In this document: positions 7,440-10,736 of the stretch, one piece after another
How positions within the stretch are numbered: position 1 is the first letter of the stretch
Layout: each line of letters begins with the position of its first letter
Source: Limnoraphis robusta CS-951
GTDB lineage: Bacteria; Cyanobacteriota; Cyanobacteriia; Cyanobacteriales; Microcoleaceae
Direction: 5' to 3'
Assembly (NCBI RefSeq): GCF_000972705.2
Contig: NZ_LATL02000105.1
Span: 1 to 10,736, forward strand
DNA: 10,736 nucleotides
Made by a program: the position numbers and the translations under genes
Notes under the pieces: model-generated
What the model saw: the letters and a program-made list of their open reading frames with translations, nothing else
Told to the model about the DNA's origin: nothing
The model's database searches: none

Positions 7440-10400
7440 TTAACCTCCTAATAATTTTTCTAAATTTTCAAGTTCTTTGGTAATAGAATTTTCTATATTA
7501 TTTACGGTAAATTCTGGCTGTTCTTGCGTAATAAGACTAACATTTTTATTGGAATTAATCAAGGGGTGAGTTTGTAGGATTTCAGTCCTAATATATTCGG
7601 CTAAATCTTTGATAGTTGGATATTCAAAAATCACAGTTGAAGGAACAGATTTTCCCAAACTATTCTCCAAAATATTTCTGAGTTCAATTATCATCAAAGA
7701 GTCCATCCCCATATCAAAAAAGCCTTGCTTTGGATCGGGAAATTGAGAGGGTTGCAGTCCTAACACTTTACCGACTTCAGCTTGCAAATAAGAAATTAAA
7801 ATAGATTCATGCTCATTAGCGGGAAGGGTTGCCAATTTTTGGATTATTTTTGAGTTTTTTGTCTGTTTTGGTTGTGCTTCTGTTGGGATAATTTCTGAGA
7901 AGAAAGGGGAAGTTAATCCTTGTTGTAAAAAACGCGACCAATCTATCGGAATTACCCCAACTTGTGGGTCGGGTTGAGCGATTAATTCCTCTAAAATTTC
8001 TAGCCCTTGCTGAGGAGAAATCGTTCCTACTCCCTTGAGGCTCATGTGCTGAGTGACTTGACGTTCAGCCGCGGCTCCGACTTCAGACCAGGCACCCCAG
8101 TTAATACTGAGTCCGGGTAAGCCCAACATTTGGCGGTAGTGAGCAAGCATATCTAGAAAAGTATTCGCTGCGACGTGGTTAGCTTGTCCAGGTGAACCTA
8201 ACAGCGAAGCAGCCGAAGAAAAGAGTACAAAATAGTCGAGAGGGATGTCTTTTGTTAACTGGTGTAAGTTCCAGGCTCCGTGCATTTTTGGCTTCATTAC
8301 GCGCTCAAATTTTTCAGAGTTGAGTTGCATTAATACACCATCTTCTAATACTCCAGCCGCATGAAAAATTCCTCGTAATGGAGGTAAATTTTGTTTAATA
8401 TTCTGGAAAATTTTAGTGACTTTTTTATCGTCAGAAATGTCGGCTTGAGTAATAATAACTTTCGCTCCAAGTCTTTCTAATTCATCTAGTGTTGTTTGAG
8501 TTTCTGAGTTGGGATGACGACGACTTAATAATACTATATTTTTCGCTCCTTTTTCAACCAGCCAACGAGCAACTAACAGTCCTAATCCTCCCAAACCTCC
8601 TGTAATTAAATAGGTTCCCTCCGAGAAATCTTTCCGATTTTCTTGAGTTGAGTTTGTGATGACAATTTTACCGATATGTTTGGCTTGCTGCATATATCGA
8701 AAAGCAGCAGGTGCATTTTTAATATTAAAGATTTTGTGGGGTAATGGTTGTAATTCTTGGGTGGTAAACTTCTGCACTATTTCTGATAAAAGTGACTGAA
8801 TTAAATTAGGATTTTCTTGGGCGGTAGTCATTAAATCAACTAGGTAATAAGAGACATTCTGCTTGATGTTTTTGACTTGAGTTAAACTCCAAATTTCTCG
8901 CTTCCCTATTTCGATAAAACGTCCATTTTCTTTAAGTATCGATAAACTTTTAGGGATAAATTCTCCCGATAAAGAATTGAAAACAATATCAACTCCCTGG
9001 TTTTGAGTTTGCCGCATAATGTCATCGGCAAATTCTAACGTTCGCGAGTTCATAATGTGTTTTATGCCTAATGATTTTAAAAATTCCCACTTACTAGAAC
9101 TTGCAGTTGCAAAGACTTCTGCTCCCACAGCTTGGGCAATTTTTACAGCCGCCATTCCTGTCCCCCCTGCGGCAGAATGAATTAAAACTTTGTCTCCTTC
9201 GGAAATTTTTGCAAGATGATGTAAGGCATAATAAGCTGTTATGAAATTGGCGGGAATTGTAGCCGCTTCCTCAAAACTTAAGTGAACAGGTTTCAACGTG
9301 ACTAATTGAGCGTTAACAGTTACATATTGACTAAAACTTCCCGGCGCGAGAGCGATAACATTATCACCTATTTTGAGGTGTTCGACACCCTCTCCAACTG
9401 CTACAATTTCACCTGCACATTCTACCCCAAACCAATCTCTTTCAAAGGGAAGTACACCTAATACATCCAAAACATCAATAAAGTTCAGTCCAGTTACTTT
9501 TACTTTAATTTCAACTTCTTGTGCTTTCGGTTGACGGCGATTTGTAGGTTGTAAGTTCATATTTTCCGGTGTTCCCCGTTTGGAAATTCCCAGTTTAAAT
9601 GGTTTATTTTTGGTAAGTTCTAATTGGTTTAAACTGTTTGTTTTATAGCGAGTTAATCGAGATACTTTCCGAGTATTTTCACGAAATGTTACTTGATTTT
9701 CTGCTGTGGGGTGTTTGAGTTCAGTTAACAAGATATTGACTTGAGTTTCAAGCGATTTTTCTGGGTCTAAATCTACTTGAATGCAATGCAGTTCTGGATG
9801 TTCTAAAGCAATAACTTTCCCCAGTCCCCATAGGGGAGAATAGGCTATTCCCGACAAATTCGTTTCTATTCCAGTTGCAACAGATCCTTTAGTAACAATT
9901 GCTAAAGATGGCGGTTGAGAATAGTTTTTAACCAGTGATTGAGTTAGCTTTAATAAGCTTTCCCAGCCTATTTTTGAGGTGGTTGTCAATTCTTCTAAAC
10001 TTAAAGCTTCAGGTGATGAAGTCTCTAAACTCCATAGGTAGACAACTTTTTTACAGATTATATTTTTCGCTGTTAGAGTTGCAAAAAGTTGATTAAAATT
10101 ATCTATTTTATTAGGATTAACTTGATAGGTTCGCTGATTAACTTGTTGGTATTTTTTTCCTGCAAACACTAAAGTACAAGATTCTCCCTGCTCTGTCAAA
10201 AGTTGAGCAAGTTGTTGAGTCATTCCTTGCTGATCTGCAAAAATTAACCATTCCTTTGATTCTGACTGATTGAGTTGACTATTTTGAGCGATAATAACTG
10301 CTTGTTCAAGAGGTTTATTATAATTTTCTGTTAAGGTTATAGCTTTGTAAAACGCACTTTCTTGTAATAGATTTTGCCATTGAGAAGCAGGAATTAAAGG

Positions 10401-10736
10401 ATAGTTGGGACGAATCTCTTGATCATTAAATTTCCACCATCCTTCTGTCAAACCAAAGGTTAAGTCAAACCAACGTAAAGGTTGAGTTCCTTCTAACAAA
10501 ATCAGCAATCCTTTGGCAACCAGTAAACGTTTAATATTATCTAAAACCTGCTGTAAATTTGAGGTAGCGTGTAAAACATTAGCCGCGATCACAATATCAT
10601 ATTGATGACTTTCAAAATTTTGTGATTCTACAGGCTTTTCTATATTGAGAATTTGATAATTTATAAAATCATAGTCTTGAAACTTCTGTTTTGCTTTATT
10701 AACAAATAGAGGGGAAATATCGGTATAAATATATTC
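7440..10736 (-). CDS. Type I PKS, 3' part: cMT-pseudoKR-ER-KR-ACP (partial gene)
   Basis: The reading frame is open to the right edge, so the true start lies outside; 1098 codons are visible (numbered here from 10736). The GTG at 10592 is an internal Val codon within the methyltransferase, not a start. Residues 1 to about 105 are the C-terminal half of a SAM-dependent C-methyltransferase (YDIVIAANVLHAT at 46-58, GLLILLEGTQPLRW at 76-89); its SAM-binding motif I is off the edge. About 160-355 is a structural pseudo-KR. ER is about 383-693, with cofactor loop HSAAGGTGM (520-528). KR is about 705-890, with intact TGGLGGLG (712-719), Lys817, Ser841 and Asn858, but His854 where Tyr is canonical; HAAGVLEDG suggests a B-type KR. 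ACP is about 970-1050 with GMDSL (Ser1013). The tail from about 1080 (ENSITKELENLEKLL) is a docking helix. It should give an alpha-methyl, reduced unit; KS, AT and any DH would be upstream. The stop is 4 nt before the next PKS. Confidence 0.95.
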   Translation of the reverse strand, partial: EYIYTDISPLFVNKAKQKFQDYDFINYQILNIEKPVESQNFESHQYDIVIAANVLHATSNLQQVLDNIKRLLVAKGLLILLEGTQPLRWFDLTFGLTEGWWKFNDQEIRPNYPLIPASQWQNLLQESAFYKAITLTENYNKPLEQAVIIAQNSQLNQSESKEWLIFADQQGMTQQLAQLLTEQGESCTLVFAGKKYQQVNQRTYQVNPNKIDNFNQLFATLTAKNIICKKVVYLWSLETSSPEALSLEELTTTSKIGWESLLKLTQSLVKNYSQPPSLAIVTKGSVATGIETNLSGIAYSPLWGLGKVIALEHPELHCIQVDLDPEKSLETQVNILLTELKHPTAENQVTFRENTRKVSRLTRYKTNSLNQLELTKNKPFKLGISKRGTPENMNLQPTNRRQPKAQEVEIKVKVTGLNFIDVLDVLGVLPFERDWFGVECAGEIVAVGEGVEHLKIGDNVIALAPGSFSQYVTVNAQLVTLKPVHLSFEEAATIPANFITAYYALHHLAKISEGDKVLIHSAAGGTGMAAVKIAQAVGAEVFATASSSKWEFLKSLGIKHIMNSRTLEFADDIMRQTQNQGVDIVFNSLSGEFIPKSLSILKENGRFIEIGKREIWSLTQVKNIKQNVSYYLVDLMTTAQENPNLIQSLLSEIVQKFTTQELQPLPHKIFNIKNAPAAFRYMQQAKHIGKIVITNSTQENRKDFSEGTYLITGGLGGLGLLVARWLVEKGAKNIVLLSRRHPNSETQTTLDELERLGAKVIITQADISDDKKVTKIFQNIKQNLPPLRGIFHAAGVLEDGVLMQLNSEKFERVMKPKMHGAWNLHQLTKDIPLDYFVLFSSAASLLGSPGQANHVAANTFLDMLAHYRQMLGLPGLSINWGAWSEVGAAAERQVTQHMSLKGVGTISPQQGLEILEELIAQPDPQVGVIPIDWSRFLQQGLTSPFFSEIIPTEAQPKQTKNSKIIQKLATLPANEHESILISYLQAEVGKVLGLQPSQFPDPKQGFFDMGMDSLMIIELRNILENSLGKSVPSTVIFEYPTIKDLAEYIRTEILQTHPLINSNKNVSLITQEQPEFTVNNIENSITKELENLEKLLGG
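7443..7448 (-). promoter_or_regulatory. Ribosome binding site of the second PKS, inside the first PKS
   Basis: GGAGGT on the minus strand, 7 nt before the ATG at 7435. The six bases are also the last two sense codons (Gly-Gly) of the upstream PKS, followed directly by its TAA. The arrangement implies tight translational coupling of two proteins that must dock with each other. Confidence 0.85.

Noticed and set aside
10590..10592. GTG codon that could be read as the start of the upstream PKS
   Set aside because: The frame stays open to 10736, and the 48 residues before it (EYIYTDISPLFVNKA and onward) are typical methyltransferase sequence. The GTG codes for an internal Val within YDIVIAANVLH.
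1..10736. Search for HIP1 (GCGATCGC), CRISPR repeats, transposase genes, tRNA/rRNA and terminators
   Set aside because: None was seen by eye. The window is almost wholly coding, and the only spacer longer than 10 nt is 65 nt.

Overview
The window is an internal slice of a modular polyketide/non-ribosomal peptide (PKS-NRPS) gene cluster. All four genes lie on the minus strand and read from right to left. The DNA is AT-rich. Many domain motifs have the form I associate with filamentous or colonial cyanobacteria (Planktothrix, Microcystis, Nostoc-like groups): the MupA/Atu3671-type luciferase-like monooxygenase, a KS reading QTGCSTSL, and coiled-coil docking ends. A cyanobacterial origin is therefore likely, but no housekeeping gene, rRNA or tRNA is present to fix the genus. 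No complete GCGATCGC (HIP1) site was seen.

Layout in transcription order. (1) 10736-7440: the 3' part of a type I PKS, open at the window edge, with C-methyltransferase (C-terminal part), structural pseudo-KR, enoylreductase, ketoreductase, ACP and a C-terminal docking tail. (2) 7435-2702: a complete 1577-residue monomodular PKS with N-terminal docking helix, KS, malonyl-type AT, structural pseudo-KR, KR and a PCP-like carrier domain. (3) 2636-1566: a free-standing FMN-dependent luciferase-like monooxygenase of 356 residues. (4) 1557-1: the start of an NRPS with a short N-terminal helical region and a full condensation domain, running off the left edge just as an adenylation domain should begin.

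The genes are separated by 4, 65 and 8 nt, so this looks like one operon with translational coupling. Read as an assembly line, the first PKS module adds an alpha-methylated and probably fully reduced unit (its DH, if present, lies beyond the right edge). The second adds a malonate and reduces the beta-keto to a hydroxyl. The monooxygenase probably hydroxylates the carrier-bound chain, most plausibly at the alpha carbon. The NRPS condensation domain then joins the acyl chain to an amino acid. The predicted fragment is a 2,3-dihydroxy-4-methyl-acyl amide, which is an inference from domain order.

Points worth a second look are a His in place of the catalytic Tyr in the first KR, a non-canonical NADPH-binding glycine motif in the second KR, the stand-alone monooxygenase at the PKS/NRPS junction, a perfect 15-bp tandem duplication in the post-AT linker, and a Shine-Dalgarno sequence built into the last two codons of the first PKS. 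No mobile element, CRISPR array, RNA gene, terminator or convincing promoter was found.
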